DNA from: an uncultured Ruminococcus sp.
GTDB lineage: Bacteria; Bacillota; Clostridia; Oscillospirales; Acutalibacteraceae
Direction of reading: 5' to 3'
DNA: 54,784 nucleotides
Assembly (NCBI GenBank): GCA_902766885.1
Contig: CACXFS010000014.1
Coordinates: forward strand, 1-54,784
Made by a program: the position numbers and the translations under genes. Of the stretch, positions 31,971 to 39,952 are shown in pieces. Under the pieces are notes generated by a model, which made no database searches, had not been told where the DNA came from, and saw only the letters and a list, made by a program, of their open reading frames with translations. Each line of letters opens with the position of its first letter. Position 1 is the stretch's first letter.

Positions 31971-32210
31971 ATGTTCTCTATGCCCATATGCGCAAAAAAC
32001 AAAAACGGATTAATTGAAATCTTTGAAACCCTTGCTCACTTTCCAAACCAGCTTATGATGATAAAAAGCGGAGAATACACCGTAGATGCTCACTCTCTTA
32101 TCGGAGTTTTTTCTATTGATGTTTCACAGCCTATGGAATTGCTCCTTGAAAATGAACCTGATGACAGCTTTAAAGAGGCTGTTTCAAAATTCATTCCTGC
32201 GCATGCATAA
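31971..32210 (+). CDS. HPr-like (Crh-like) protein without the phosphorylatable His-15
   Basis: A 79-residue protein with the HPr fold pattern. The C-terminal two-thirds align well: GEYTVDAHSLIGVFSIDVSQPMELLLE matches the HPr segment around Ser-46 (canonical NAKSIMGVMSLGV) and ends with a helix FKEAVSKF. The N-terminal part, however, lacks the HARPA motif with the PEP-dependent phosphorylation His. Loss of His-15 with Ser-46 retained is the hallmark of Crh, the regulatory HPr paralogue of Gram-positive catabolite control. The start is ATG 31971 (GAGG 8 bases before) rather than GTG 31962. It is monocistronic with a strong terminator. The Crh-like role is inference. Confidence 0.75.
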   Translation: MFSMPICAKNKNGLIEIFETLAHFPNQLMMIKSGEYTVDAHSLIGVFSIDVSQPMELLLENEPDDSFKEAVSKFIPAHA

Positions 32211-32229
32211 TTTACATAGTTTTATTTAA

Positions 32230-32255
32230 AGCCCTATGACTTTCGTCATAGGGCT
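32230..32255. terminator. bidirectional terminator between HPr-like gene and his operon
   Basis: Perfect 11-bp stem AGCCCTATGAC/GTCATAGGGCT with a 4-base loop, flanked by A- and T-rich tracts on both sides. It serves both the HPr-like gene and the end of the his operon at hisE. Confidence 0.93.
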
Positions 32256-32262
32256 ATTTTTA

Positions 32263-32595
32263 TCAGGAATTTTTATCTACAACATGGAATGTCTTTAAAT
32301 TTCCCGTTTTTTCACTTCTCTTGTCAAGCTCTTTCAAGACGTCGTCAAGCGGTATACCCTGAGAAACCATCATTACCATAAGATGATAGATTAAATCGGC
32401 AATTTCATAAACAGTTTCGCCGTTATCGCCGTTTTTTGCAGCAATTATTGTTTCACTGCATTCCTCGCCGACTTTCTTGAGGATTTTATCAATGCCTTTA
32501 TCTAAAAGATAGCAGGTGTATGAGCCCTCTTTGGGATTATCACGTCTGTTTTCTACTGTTGCATACAATGCTGAAAGAATTTCCTTATCGTTCAT
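32263..32595 (-). CDS. hisE: phosphoribosyl-ATP pyrophosphatase HisE
   Basis: A 110-residue all-helical pyrophosphatase, second step of histidine synthesis (PR-ATP to PR-AMP). The MazG-like signature KILKKVGEECSETIIAAKN supplies the metal-binding Glu cluster, and YEIADLIYHLMVMM supplies the second acidic helix. Separate from hisI (13 bp upstream) rather than fused to it as in enterobacteria. Last gene of the operon; a terminator follows at 32230-32255. Confidence 0.95.
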   Translation of the reverse strand: MNDKEILSALYATVENRRDNPKEGSYTCYLLDKGIDKILKKVGEECSETIIAAKNGDNGETVYEIADLIYHLMVMMVSQGIPLDDVLKELDKRSEKTGNLKTFHVVDKNS

Positions 32596-32607
32596 AAATA
32601 ATACCTC

Positions 32608-32922
32608 TTATTTTAATTTTTTGAAAAAGCACGAATGACTGCCTGTGTGACAAGCTGCTCCTGTTTGTTCTACTGTTATGAGCAGAGTATCATCGTCGCA
32701 GTCTGCAAAAATATCAACAACCTTTTGCAGATGTCCGGAAGTTGCACCCTTGTTCCAAAGTTCCTGTCTGCTTCTTGACCAGAACCATGTGTAGCCTGTT
32801 TCAAAGGTTTTCTGCATACTTTCTCTGTTCATATATGCAAGCATCAGAACTTCTCCTGTTGACTTTTCCTGAATAACGGCAGGAATAAGCTCTGACTTTA
32901 CAAAATACTTATCAAAATCCAT
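32608..32922 (-). CDS. hisI: phosphoribosyl-AMP cyclohydrolase HisI
   Basis: A 104-residue enzyme opening the adenine ring of PR-AMP, third step of histidine synthesis. The core motif [18 protein letters not shown] is complete, the acidic DCDDD metal site follows, and zinc-binding Cys/His occur in [13 protein letters not shown]. Stand-alone, not fused to HisE. It lies 48 bp after hisA, the place where hisF is found in many Firmicutes his operons but is absent here. Confidence 0.95.
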   Translation of the reverse strand: MDFDKYFVKSELIPAVIQEKSTGEVLMLAYMNRESMQKTFETGYTWFWSRSRQELWNKGATSGHLQKVVDIFADCDDDTLLITVEQTGAACHTGSHSCFFKKLK

Positions 32923-32970
32923 AATTCACCCTGTATATCAGATTAATACTATTATGTGTAATAATTTATA

Positions 32971-33690
32971 TTATATCTTTCTTGTCATTTCAAGCGCAAG
33001 CTTTAAGTCGAGATTTCCCGAATAAATAGCCTTGCCGCAGATTGCGCCGTAAACATCAAGCTCTGCAAGATTAATAATATCCTTTAAAACAGCAACACCG
33101 CCGCTTGCTATGATGTTACAGTCTACCTGATGAACTAAATCATCAAGCTGTTTAAGGTTAGGTCCTGCAAGAGTACCGTCCTGATCAATATCGGTAAATA
33201 CAATTGTCTTAACGCCGACATCTTCCATACGCTTTGCAAGTTCAATGTAATTTATATCGGAACTGTCAATCCAGCCCTCTGCCCTTACCATTCCATCCTT
33301 GGCGTCAATTCCGACTACGATTTTATCTCCGTAATTCTTTACTGCATCTACTACGAATTGTGGGTCCTTAACGGCAGCCGAGCCGAGAATCACTCTGTTT
33401 ATACCTCTTGAAAGGTAATATTCAACAGCTTTCATATCTCTTATACCGCCGCCGACTTCAACGGAAAGTCCCGAAGATTTTGCAACGTCGGCGATTAAAT
33501 CGGCATTTACAAGCTTTGCGTCCTTTGCACCGTCAAGGTCTACCATATGCATCCATGTTGCGCCTGCATCTGCAAAACGCTGTGCGGCGATATATGGGGA
33601 CTCGGCAACCTTCTGCACTGTTGAATAATCGCCTTTGAACAGACGGACACAGTTGCCGTCTTTAATATCTATAGCAGGTAAAATAATCAT
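32971..33690 (-). CDS. hisA: ProFAR isomerase HisA
   Basis: A (beta/alpha)8 barrel of 239 residues that isomerises ProFAR to PRFAR. Catalytic Asp in the opening ILPAIDIKDGNCVRLF, the phosphate-binding GGGIRDM, and the second catalytic Asp in TDIDQDGTLAGPN, plus the IASGGV loop, are all present. The opening of HisA, not HisF, is seen. It starts one base past the hisB stop, so the pair is translationally coupled. Confidence 0.95.
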   Translation of the reverse strand: MIILPAIDIKDGNCVRLFKGDYSTVQKVAESPYIAAQRFADAGATWMHMVDLDGAKDAKLVNADLIADVAKSSGLSVEVGGGIRDMKAVEYYLSRGINRVILGSAAVKDPQFVVDAVKNYGDKIVVGIDAKDGMVRAEGWIDSSDINYIELAKRMEDVGVKTIVFTDIDQDGTLAGPNLKQLDDLVHQVDCNIIASGGVAVLKDIINLAELDVYGAICGKAIYSGNLDLKLALEMTRKI

Positions 33691-34269
33691 TTATAACACT
33701 CCTTTAGTAGAAAGAGGTTTGTTTGAAGTGTTCTGCTTTACTGCAAGTCTTAATGAATGAGCAAGTGCCTTATACAGCGCTTCGGTAATGTGGTGGGAGT
33801 TATCTCCGTATAAAGATTTAAGATGGAGAGTAATTCCTGCGTTGAAAGCAAAGGCACGCATAAATTCAACAGTCATTGCACAATCGTAATCACCGCATCT
33901 GCTCTGAGGAAAATCAGCGTCAAACACAAGAAACGGTCTTCCGCTTATGTCAACAGAAGAAAATGCAAGAGCCTCGTCCATAGGAATATAAAAACTGCCG
34001 AATCTGTCGATTGAACTTTTGTCACCGAGAGCATTTGCAAAAGCCTTGCCGAGTACGATTCCGGTATCCTCGACAGTGTGATGCTCGTCCACATTGAGAT
34101 CTCCTGTTACGGAAAGTTCAAGTCCGAAACCACCGTGAGTTGCAAATGAATTTAACATATGGTCAAAGAAGCCAACACCGGTATCAATAGAAATATTACC
34201 GCCGTCAAGATTTAAAATAAGCTTTATCTGAGTTTCTTTTGTGTTTCTTTCCTCAATAGCACAGCGCAT
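33691..34269 (-). CDS. hisB: imidazoleglycerol-phosphate dehydratase HisB
   Basis: The monofunctional dehydratase (193 residues; no N-terminal phosphatase domain). Metal-binding His clusters are visible in GVGFFDHMLNSFATHG, DEHHTVEDTGIVLGKAF and SHHITEALYKALAHSL. ATG at 34267-34269 is preferred over 34317, because it clears hisC by 4 bp and has GGGGTG upstream. Next gene hisA follows with no gap. Here the histidinol-phosphatase step must be provided elsewhere. Confidence 0.95.
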   Translation of the reverse strand: MRCAIEERNTKETQIKLILNLDGGNISIDTGVGFFDHMLNSFATHGGFGLELSVTGDLNVDEHHTVEDTGIVLGKAFANALGDKSSIDRFGSFYIPMDEALAFSSVDISGRPFLVFDADFPQSRCGDYDCAMTVEFMRAFAFNAGITLHLKSLYGDNSHHITEALYKALAHSLRLAVKQNTSNKPLSTKGVL

Positions 34270-34273
34270 CGGC

Positions 34274-35326
34274 TCACCCCATAAAATACTTTTCAATACA
34301 GCAGAGAGTTTCATCAACCTCTTGTTCGGTTCCTGCCGAAATTCTTATGTAATCTCCCATATATCTTATGACAATGGAGTTACTCTTTAAATACTCCCAG
34401 ATAGCCTTGCCCTCGGGAGTTTTTACGAATACAAAGTTTGCACAGCTGTTATAAACCGTCAAAGATTTGTATTTTTCGGCAATCTCTACCAAACCATTAT
34501 ACAACTTTTCTCTGTTGCTGACAATCGCTTTTTGTCGATTTAATAAATATTCTTTATTTTTGTATATTACAGTGCCGATTGCCTGAGAAATACTGTTTAC
34601 ATTATACGGAGATTTTACTGCTTTAAGAGCTTTTGAAATAGTCTTATTTGCTACTGCAAAGCCAAGGCGGAGTGCTGCAGAGCCTACAGACTTTGAGGCA
34701 GTCCTGAAAACAATCAGGTTTGAATATTTTTCCGTTTCAGCAATAAGGCTCTGATTCCAGAAGTCCATATATGCCTCGTCAAGAATAACGAGCGCATTTA
34801 CGGAAGTAACAAGTCTGCGAGCCTGCTCTGCTGTTATTCCCTGTCCCGTAGGGTTGCAGGGATTTGAAAAGATAACAAGCTTTATATTGTCGCCGTTAAT
34901 TTTTTCAATTAAGGCATCGACGTCAAAATTAAGACTTTCGTCCTTGATAAAGGAATCACATTCCACCTCGCAGATTGAGGAGTAAAAATTATACATTGAA
35001 AAGTCGGGTGCGACAACAAGCATTTTTTCGCCCTTTTCAAGAAAAGCAGATTCCGTAAGGAAGATAAGCTCGTCTGAGCCGTTGCCTGCCGTTACACAAT
35101 CGGGATTAATTCCGTAATATTCCGAAAAGGAATTAACAACCTCTGTTGCAAGCGGATCAGGATAACGGTTGAAGTCTATTTTTTCAATCGCCTCTCTTAC
35201 CTGTTTCATAATCTCCTCAGGGTAGCTTACGGGACATTCGTTAGCATCAAGACGGATTTTATATGTACCGCTTATCGGTTCGTAAGGCTCAAGCTCACGT
35301 ATTTTCTTATTAAGTTCATAGCTCAT
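34274..35326 (-). CDS. hisC: histidinol-phosphate aminotransferase HisC
   Basis: A PLP-dependent class I/II aminotransferase (about 350 residues). Seen are the N-terminal KIRLDANECPVSYP, the SNPCNPTG loop, the cofactor Asp and Tyr in VILDEAYMDFW, the PLP lysine in FRTASKSVGSAALRLGFAV, and the C-terminal Arg in YIRISAGT. The start is uncertain: ATG 35326 has a weak GGA 10 bases before it and removes five residues from the longer frame at 35341, which has no visible RBS. It follows hisD and precedes hisB by 4 bp. Confidence 0.93.
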   Translation of the reverse strand: MSYELNKKIRELEPYEPISGTYKIRLDANECPVSYPEEIMKQVREAIEKIDFNRYPDPLATEVVNSFSEYYGINPDCVTAGNGSDELIFLTESAFLEKGEKMLVVAPDFSMYNFYSSICEVECDSFIKDESLNFDVDALIEKINGDNIKLVIFSNPCNPTGQGITAEQARRLVTSVNALVILDEAYMDFWNQSLIAETEKYSNLIVFRTASKSVGSAALRLGFAVANKTISKALKAVKSPYNVNSISQAIGTVIYKNKEYLLNRQKAIVSNREKLYNGLVEIAEKYKSLTVYNSCANFVFVKTPEGKAIWEYLKSNSIVIRYMGDYIRISAGTEQEVDETLCCIEKYFMG

Positions 35327-35359
35327 AAAAACACGTTCCATTCATTCGGGAATAAAAGA

Positions 35360-36652
35360 TTATTTAATATCAAAGCGGACTTTAATTGAATTTGCGTGTG
35401 CAGTAAGACCCTCGGTGTCAGCAAAACGTATTACATCTTCTGCATCATTCTTTAAAGCGTCCTCTGTATAATAGATAAAGCTCGACTTCTTGACAAAGCT
35501 GTCAACAGAAAGCGGAGAGAAGAAACGAGCAGTACCGCTTGTTGGGAGAACATGATTGGGACCTGCAAAATAATCTCCGAGCGGTTCTGGACTGTAGTTA
35601 CCTAGGAATACGGAGCCTGCATTATCAAGCTTGCCTATATACTCCATAGGGTTGTTACAGCAAACTTCAAGGTGCTCGGGAGCAAGCTCGTTTGCAAACT
35701 CAATTGCCTGTGACATATCACTGCAAACTATGATAGCTCCGAAGTTATCGAGTGACGATTCGATAATATCCTTCCTTGAAAGATTCTCCATCTGTAAAGC
35801 AAGTTCTTGCTTCGTTTTTTCGGCAATTTCTGCAGAATCGGTAAGCAGAATTGAAGAAGCTAATTTATCGTGTTCAGCCTGACTCATAAGGTCTGCGGCA
35901 AGAAACTTCGGATTTGCGCTGCTGTCGGCAATAATAAGAATCTCGCTCGGACCTGCAATCATATCGATATCTACTGTACCGTAGAGAAGCTTTTTAGCAG
36001 TTGCCACGAAGATATTGCCGGGGCCTACAATTTTATCAACCTTAGGTACACTCTCTGTTCCGTATGCAAGAGCCGCAACAGCCTGTGCACCGCCCATAAG
36101 AAAGATTCTGTCAACGCCTGCAATTTTTGCGGCGGCAATAATATTCGGGTTAGGCGTGCCGTCCTTCTGCGGAGGAGTGCACATTATAATCTCCTCAACA
36201 CCTGCAATCTTTGCAGGAATAGCGTTCATAAGAACTGACGAAGGATAAGCGGCAGTACCGCCGGGAACGTAAATTCCGACACGCTTTAAGCCTCTTATTC
36301 TCTGCCCCATTATTACTCCGTTATTTTTTGTTGTAAGCCAGCTCTGTTGAAGCTGTCTTTTATGGAAATCGGTAATATTTTCAGCCGCTTTTTTAACGGT
36401 GGAAATATAATCCTTGTCGCACTTTTCAATTAAAGCGTCAATTTCATCGGATGAAATTTCAGTTTTTTCGGGAGCTTTTCCGTCAAACTTAATTGTATAT
36501 TCCCTTACAGCCTTATCACCGTTTTCACGTACGTTTTCGATAATCTCGGATACTGTAGGAATTACGTTTTTATCGGAATTCTGCGCTCTTTTTTTGAGCG
36601 TTTCTATAAATTCATATTCTCTTTTTCCGTCTGCTGTTACTGTTGTTATCAT
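35360..36652 (-). CDS. hisD: histidinol dehydrogenase HisD
   Basis: A 430-residue zinc enzyme catalysing the last two steps of histidine synthesis with NAD. Signature segments are GIYVPGGTAAYPSSVLMNAIPAK, VDKIVGPGNIFVATAKKL, IAGPSEILIIAD, the zinc ligands in SQAEHDKLASS, and the catalytic ELAPEHLEV with NHVLPTSGTARF. It overlaps hisG by 4 bases upstream. Length is standard for the family. Confidence 0.96.
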   Translation of the reverse strand: MITTVTADGKREYEFIETLKKRAQNSDKNVIPTVSEIIENVRENGDKAVREYTIKFDGKAPEKTEISSDEIDALIEKCDKDYISTVKKAAENITDFHKRQLQQSWLTTKNNGVIMGQRIRGLKRVGIYVPGGTAAYPSSVLMNAIPAKIAGVEEIIMCTPPQKDGTPNPNIIAAAKIAGVDRIFLMGGAQAVAALAYGTESVPKVDKIVGPGNIFVATAKKLLYGTVDIDMIAGPSEILIIADSSANPKFLAADLMSQAEHDKLASSILLTDSAEIAEKTKQELALQMENLSRKDIIESSLDNFGAIIVCSDMSQAIEFANELAPEHLEVCCNNPMEYIGKLDNAGSVFLGNYSPEPLGDYFAGPNHVLPTSGTARFFSPLSVDSFVKKSSFIYYTEDALKNDAEDVIRFADTEGLTAHANSIKVRFDIK

Positions 36653-37278
36653 TGCGTTACAGCCTCCAATTTCTTCTGAAGTTGCTCTATCTCATTTTTC
36701 CTCAATTTAAGACTTGCGGTATTAGCAATTAGTCTTGCTGAAATATCGGTTACCCACTCGATTACTTCAAGGCCGTTTGCTTTAAGAGTAGAGCCTGTTT
36801 CAACTATATCCACAATTCCGTCGGCAAGTCCGACCAATGGAGCAAGCTCAACAGAGCCTTCAATTTTGATTATTCTTACGTCCATATTTTTGTCATCAAA
36901 AAACGAACGTGTTACTTTAGGATACTTTGTAGCGATTGTTTTCGTGTTATAACCGCTGTAAAAATCAAAGTCTTTTTTTGTTGCAAGGGCAAATCTGCAT
37001 TTGCCGAAGCCTAAATCAAGCAATTCATAAAAAGAAGTTCCGTTTTCAAGGATTGTGTCTTTTCCGACAACGCCCAAGTCACAAACACCGTGTTCAACAT
37101 ATGTAATGACGTCAGCCGCCTTTGCAAGCACAACCTCAAATTCGTTGTCACCAACGGGTAAAATAAGACGTCTGCCCTTGTTTTTAACTTCGTCGCAGTT
37201 ATATCCGATTTTTTCAAATAGTTCTATTGTAGTTTTTTCAAGTCTGCCCTTTGTAAGAGCAATTCTGATTGGTTTCAT
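36649..37278 (-). CDS. hisG: ATP phosphoribosyltransferase catalytic subunit HisG (short form)
   Basis: First enzyme of histidine synthesis, joining ATP and PRPP. At 209 residues it is the short form, which lacks the C-terminal regulatory domain and needs HisZ. Typical motifs are IALTKGRLEKTTIELFEKIGY, the PRPP-binding ETGSTLKANGLEV, and GICDLG-like VCDLGVVGKD. ATG 37278 has AAGGA 9 bases before it and is preferred to the TTG at 37296. HisZ lies immediately upstream, with 24 bp between. Confidence 0.95.
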   Translation of the reverse strand: MKPIRIALTKGRLEKTTIELFEKIGYNCDEVKNKGRRLILPVGDNEFEVVLAKAADVITYVEHGVCDLGVVGKDTILENGTSFYELLDLGFGKCRFALATKKDFDFYSGYNTKTIATKYPKVTRSFFDDKNMDVRIIKIEGSVELAPLVGLADGIVDIVETGSTLKANGLEVIEWVTDISARLIANTASLKLRKNEIEQLQKKLEAVTQ

Positions 37279-37302
37279 ATGTGAAAGTCCTTTCAAGCTG
37301 TT

Positions 37303-38472
37303 TTATCCGATAACCTTAACTTCGGCAATTCCTCTGCTTTTTGCAAACGCTTGCGTTTCTTCAAGTGTCGGCAGAACACAGAACTGTGCCTTTTTGCCCT
37401 CTGCGTTAAGCTTTGCAACAAGATTAATTCCCTCAATCTCGTGACCGTCATTTGCAAAAACAAGCACGTCGGGGTTATCAGAATAGCTTACCTCGTCATC
37501 GGTAAGGCGTTTAATTGTAATTGCATCGGTATCAACTGCAAAGCCTGCCGCACCCATAGGAGCGTCAAATTCAGAAAGGAGTTCATCGTATCTGCCGCCT
37601 GAAATTACTGCATCACCGATTCCGTTAATGTAGCCTGTAAAGACAATGCCTGTATAATAGTCATTTCTCTGAACAAATCCGAGGTCAATTATAAGCTTAC
37701 TGCCGAGATTGAGCGGACTTAAGTTGTTGTAGATTTTATGCAGATATTCAAGTGCAGATTCAGCATTAGTACCCTTGCAGATTTCATAAGCCTTTTCAAA
37801 GACTTCCTCACCGCCGAAAAGCGAAGGCAGACTGCGGATTGCATTTACTGCCTTGCAAGGCTCAAGCTTGTCAAGAAGATTGTTAAGAGCAGAATAATTT
37901 TTGCCTTCAATTGAAACTCTGATTTTTTCCTTATAGTCCTCGTCAATGTCAAGTTCATTTGAAAGAGCGTCAAATACGCCTGCGTGACCAAGCTCAATTC
38001 TGAAATCATCGGCAACAGAAGAAATACAGCTTACGGCAGTCGTGAGGACTTCAAGGTCGGCTCTTATTCCTTTTACTCCGATAAGCTCAATTCCCATCTG
38101 CATAAATTCGTTTCTTCTGCCTGTAAGTGTGGGATTGTTGCGATAAACAGCCTGTTTATAATAAAGACGAACCGGAAGAATACTGTTTTTAAGACGTGAA
38201 GAAACCATTCTTGCAATCGGCAAGGTTGAGTCGGGTCGCACAACAAGAAGTCTGCCCTTATTATCGGTTGTTTTGAACATTGACTCCTGTGTAATTCCGC
38301 TGCACGGAAGTGAAAAAACGTCATAAAATTCTATTCCGGGTGTAATTACTCTTTTAAATCCCCTCATTACAAAGACGTTTTCAATTTTTCCGCAGATATC
38401 GTCCATAGCCGAACATTCTGCAAAAAGAAAATCCTTTGTACCCTCGGGAGTAATTTTTAAATATTTTTTCAT
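37303..38472 (-). CDS. hisZ: ATP phosphoribosyltransferase regulatory subunit HisZ
   Basis: A histidyl-tRNA synthetase-like protein of 389 residues, the partner of the short HisG, giving histidine feedback control. The class II motif 2 region VRLYYKQAVYRNNPTLTGRRNEFMQMGIELIG and motif 3 remnant SGGRYDELLSEFDAPMGAAGFAVD are visible, but it lacks the anticodon-binding domain and some catalytic residues of true HisS; the opening ITPEGTKDFLF is typical of HisZ. ATG 38472 has AGAGG upstream, so the frame start at 38523 is not used. First gene of the his operon with a strong promoter at 38553-38581. Confidence 0.93.
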   Translation of the reverse strand: MKKYLKITPEGTKDFLFAECSAMDDICGKIENVFVMRGFKRVITPGIEFYDVFSLPCSGITQESMFKTTDNKGRLLVVRPDSTLPIARMVSSRLKNSILPVRLYYKQAVYRNNPTLTGRRNEFMQMGIELIGVKGIRADLEVLTTAVSCISSVADDFRIELGHAGVFDALSNELDIDEDYKEKIRVSIEGKNYSALNNLLDKLEPCKAVNAIRSLPSLFGGEEVFEKAYEICKGTNAESALEYLHKIYNNLSPLNLGSKLIIDLGFVQRNDYYTGIVFTGYINGIGDAVISGGRYDELLSEFDAPMGAAGFAVDTDAITIKRLTDDEVSYSDNPDVLVFANDGHEIEGINLVAKLNAEGKKAQFCVLPTLEETQAFAKSRGIAEVKVIG

Positions 38473-38487
38473 AATAACCTCTCTGTT

Positions 38488-38516
38488 ATTTTTGTTTTTG
38501 AAAAGAAAACAAAAAT
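38488..38516 (-). promoter_or_regulatory. inverted repeat in the his operon leader
   Basis: ATTTTTGTTTT (38488-38498) and AAAACAAAAAT (38506-38516) are a perfect 11-bp inverted repeat with a 7-base loop, just before the hisZ RBS and within the transcript leader. AT-only stem, so weak as an RNA hairpin but possibly a site for translational or transcriptional control. A pair of TTAGCA repeats lies between it and the -10 box. Confidence 0.45.
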
Positions 38517-38552
38517 CATTCAAAAAACGCTTTACTATGCTAATGTGCTAAT

Positions 38553-38581
38553 ATACTACCACATTAAATCAGCTTTGTCAA
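38553..38581 (-). promoter_or_regulatory. promoter of the his operon
   Basis: On the minus strand, a consensus TTGACA (38576-38581) and TAGTAT (38553-38558) with exactly 17 bases between; start near 38545 gives a leader of about 75 nt, too short for a T-box. The -35 box ends at the last base before the stop codon of the AI-2E gene. Confidence 0.75.
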
Positions 38582-39940
38582 TTACTTTTCTTCTTTATTA
38601 TCTTTATTTTCATTATTATCGGAATTTTCGGAGTCTGAATCTTCCTTTTTATCAGAGTCAGATTTATTTAATCCGATGAGCTTTTTAATCTTTTCTCTTT
38701 GCTGATTTTCCTTTTCTTCTCTTATGCGCTTTTGTTCTTCAGCGATTTTCTGGTAATTCAGCACCTCAAAATCAAGTGCCTCCTGCGCAATCTTGCCCTT
38801 ATCGTTAATAGAATTTTTAGCTTTTTTACCGACAAGAGAATAGATGACTGCAAATATTGGAGTACCGAGAATAAAGCCGGGTAAGCCGAACAATGCACCG
38901 CCTACAACTACGCTGAATAGTACCCAGAAGCTTGAAAGTCCAACCTGATTGCCGATAATCTTCGGCTTGAAAAGGTTACCGTCAAGCTGCTGAATTACGA
39001 CTACAATTAATATGAACTTTATCATATCCCAGGGATTTATTATGAAAAGTAAAAACGCACTTGGAATTGCACCGATAAACGGACCAAAAAACGGAATGAT
39101 GTTAGTGACTCCTATGAGTACAGCAATTAACGGAGCATAAGGCACATTTAAAATAACCATTGCAACGAAGGTCAGCAAGCCGACAAAGCCTGCGTCGATT
39201 ATATCACCTACAAGAAAACGACCGCATTTTGTATCGGTTATGTCTACGATTTCATAAATCTTCGGTAAATATTTTATCGGGATAAAAGCAACAGCAAGGC
39301 GCTTTACTATGCGGCAGAGCTGTTCTTTTGCAGCAAGGAAATATACTGAGATTACAATACCCATAACAAAGTTATACACACCCGAAGCAGTACCTAATAC
39401 CATACCGAAAATTGCTTCGCCTGTTTTTCCTGCAAACTGAGTGATATTTTGCATTGAGAAGAATTTTGAAATTTCTGTCAAAAGATTATTGAGAATATTA
39501 TCCTTTTCAATTCCTGCATTAAATACGGAATTAATCCAGTCAATAAACTCGTTTACATGCTGCATAACTGCTTCATAGTAAGTTGGCATAGTTTCCACAA
39601 GACTTGCAATATTTTCGATAATCTGAGGAACAACTATCCATATTATTGCAATAAATATTGCTGCAACTAAAGTATAGGTGCAGACTAATGCAAGAGGTTT
39701 TTTTATTTTAGCAAAGGCTTTGTGTTTTGTTCCCATTTTTCCGAAAGCCTTAGTGTAAAAGAACTTGTATGGAAAATTGAGCAAATATGCAAATAAGAAT
39801 CCGACTACAAACGGTGTAAGAATTTCTGCGATCTTACATATAACATCCCATACAACGTCAACATTGTCTTTTACAAACAGCAAAAGCACTGCAAATGCAA
39901 TTGCTATAAGTACGTTTCTGATTGAAGCAAATCTTTTCAA
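38582..39940 (-). CDS. AI-2E family (YtvI/TqsA-like) transporter
   Basis: A 452-residue membrane protein with eight or so transmembrane helices and a long central loop (about 110-210). The AI-2E family signatures LIAVLIGVTNIIPFFGPFIGAIPSAFLLF and QQLDGNLFKPKIIGNQVGLSSFWVLFSVVVGGALFGLPGFILGTPIFAV are complete. Family members export various small solutes; substrate here unknown. A Lys/Glu/Asp-rich tail of about 80 residues ends the protein. The start is TTG at 39940 because AGGAG sits 8 bases upstream; a GTG at 39949 overlaps that RBS. It follows polC by 12 bp and is the tail of its operon. Confidence 0.88.
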   Translation of the reverse strand: MKRFASIRNVLIAIAFAVLLLFVKDNVDVVWDVICKIAEILTPFVVGFLFAYLLNFPYKFFYTKAFGKMGTKHKAFAKIKKPLALVCTYTLVAAIFIAIIWIVVPQIIENIASLVETMPTYYEAVMQHVNEFIDWINSVFNAGIEKDNILNNLLTEISKFFSMQNITQFAGKTGEAIFGMVLGTASGVYNFVMGIVISVYFLAAKEQLCRIVKRLAVAFIPIKYLPKIYEIVDITDTKCGRFLVGDIIDAGFVGLLTFVAMVILNVPYAPLIAVLIGVTNIIPFFGPFIGAIPSAFLLFIINPWDMIKFILIVVVIQQLDGNLFKPKIIGNQVGLSSFWVLFSVVVGGALFGLPGFILGTPIFAVIYSLVGKKAKNSINDKGKIAQEALDFEVLNYQKIAEEQKRIREEKENQQREKIKKLIGLNKSDSDKKEDSDSENSDNNENKDNKEEK

Positions 39941-39952
39941 ATGTATCACTCC

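Noticed and set aside
38473-38552. T-box upstream of the his operon
   Set aside because: The leader of about 75 nt is too short and shows no T-box sequence or specifier loop.
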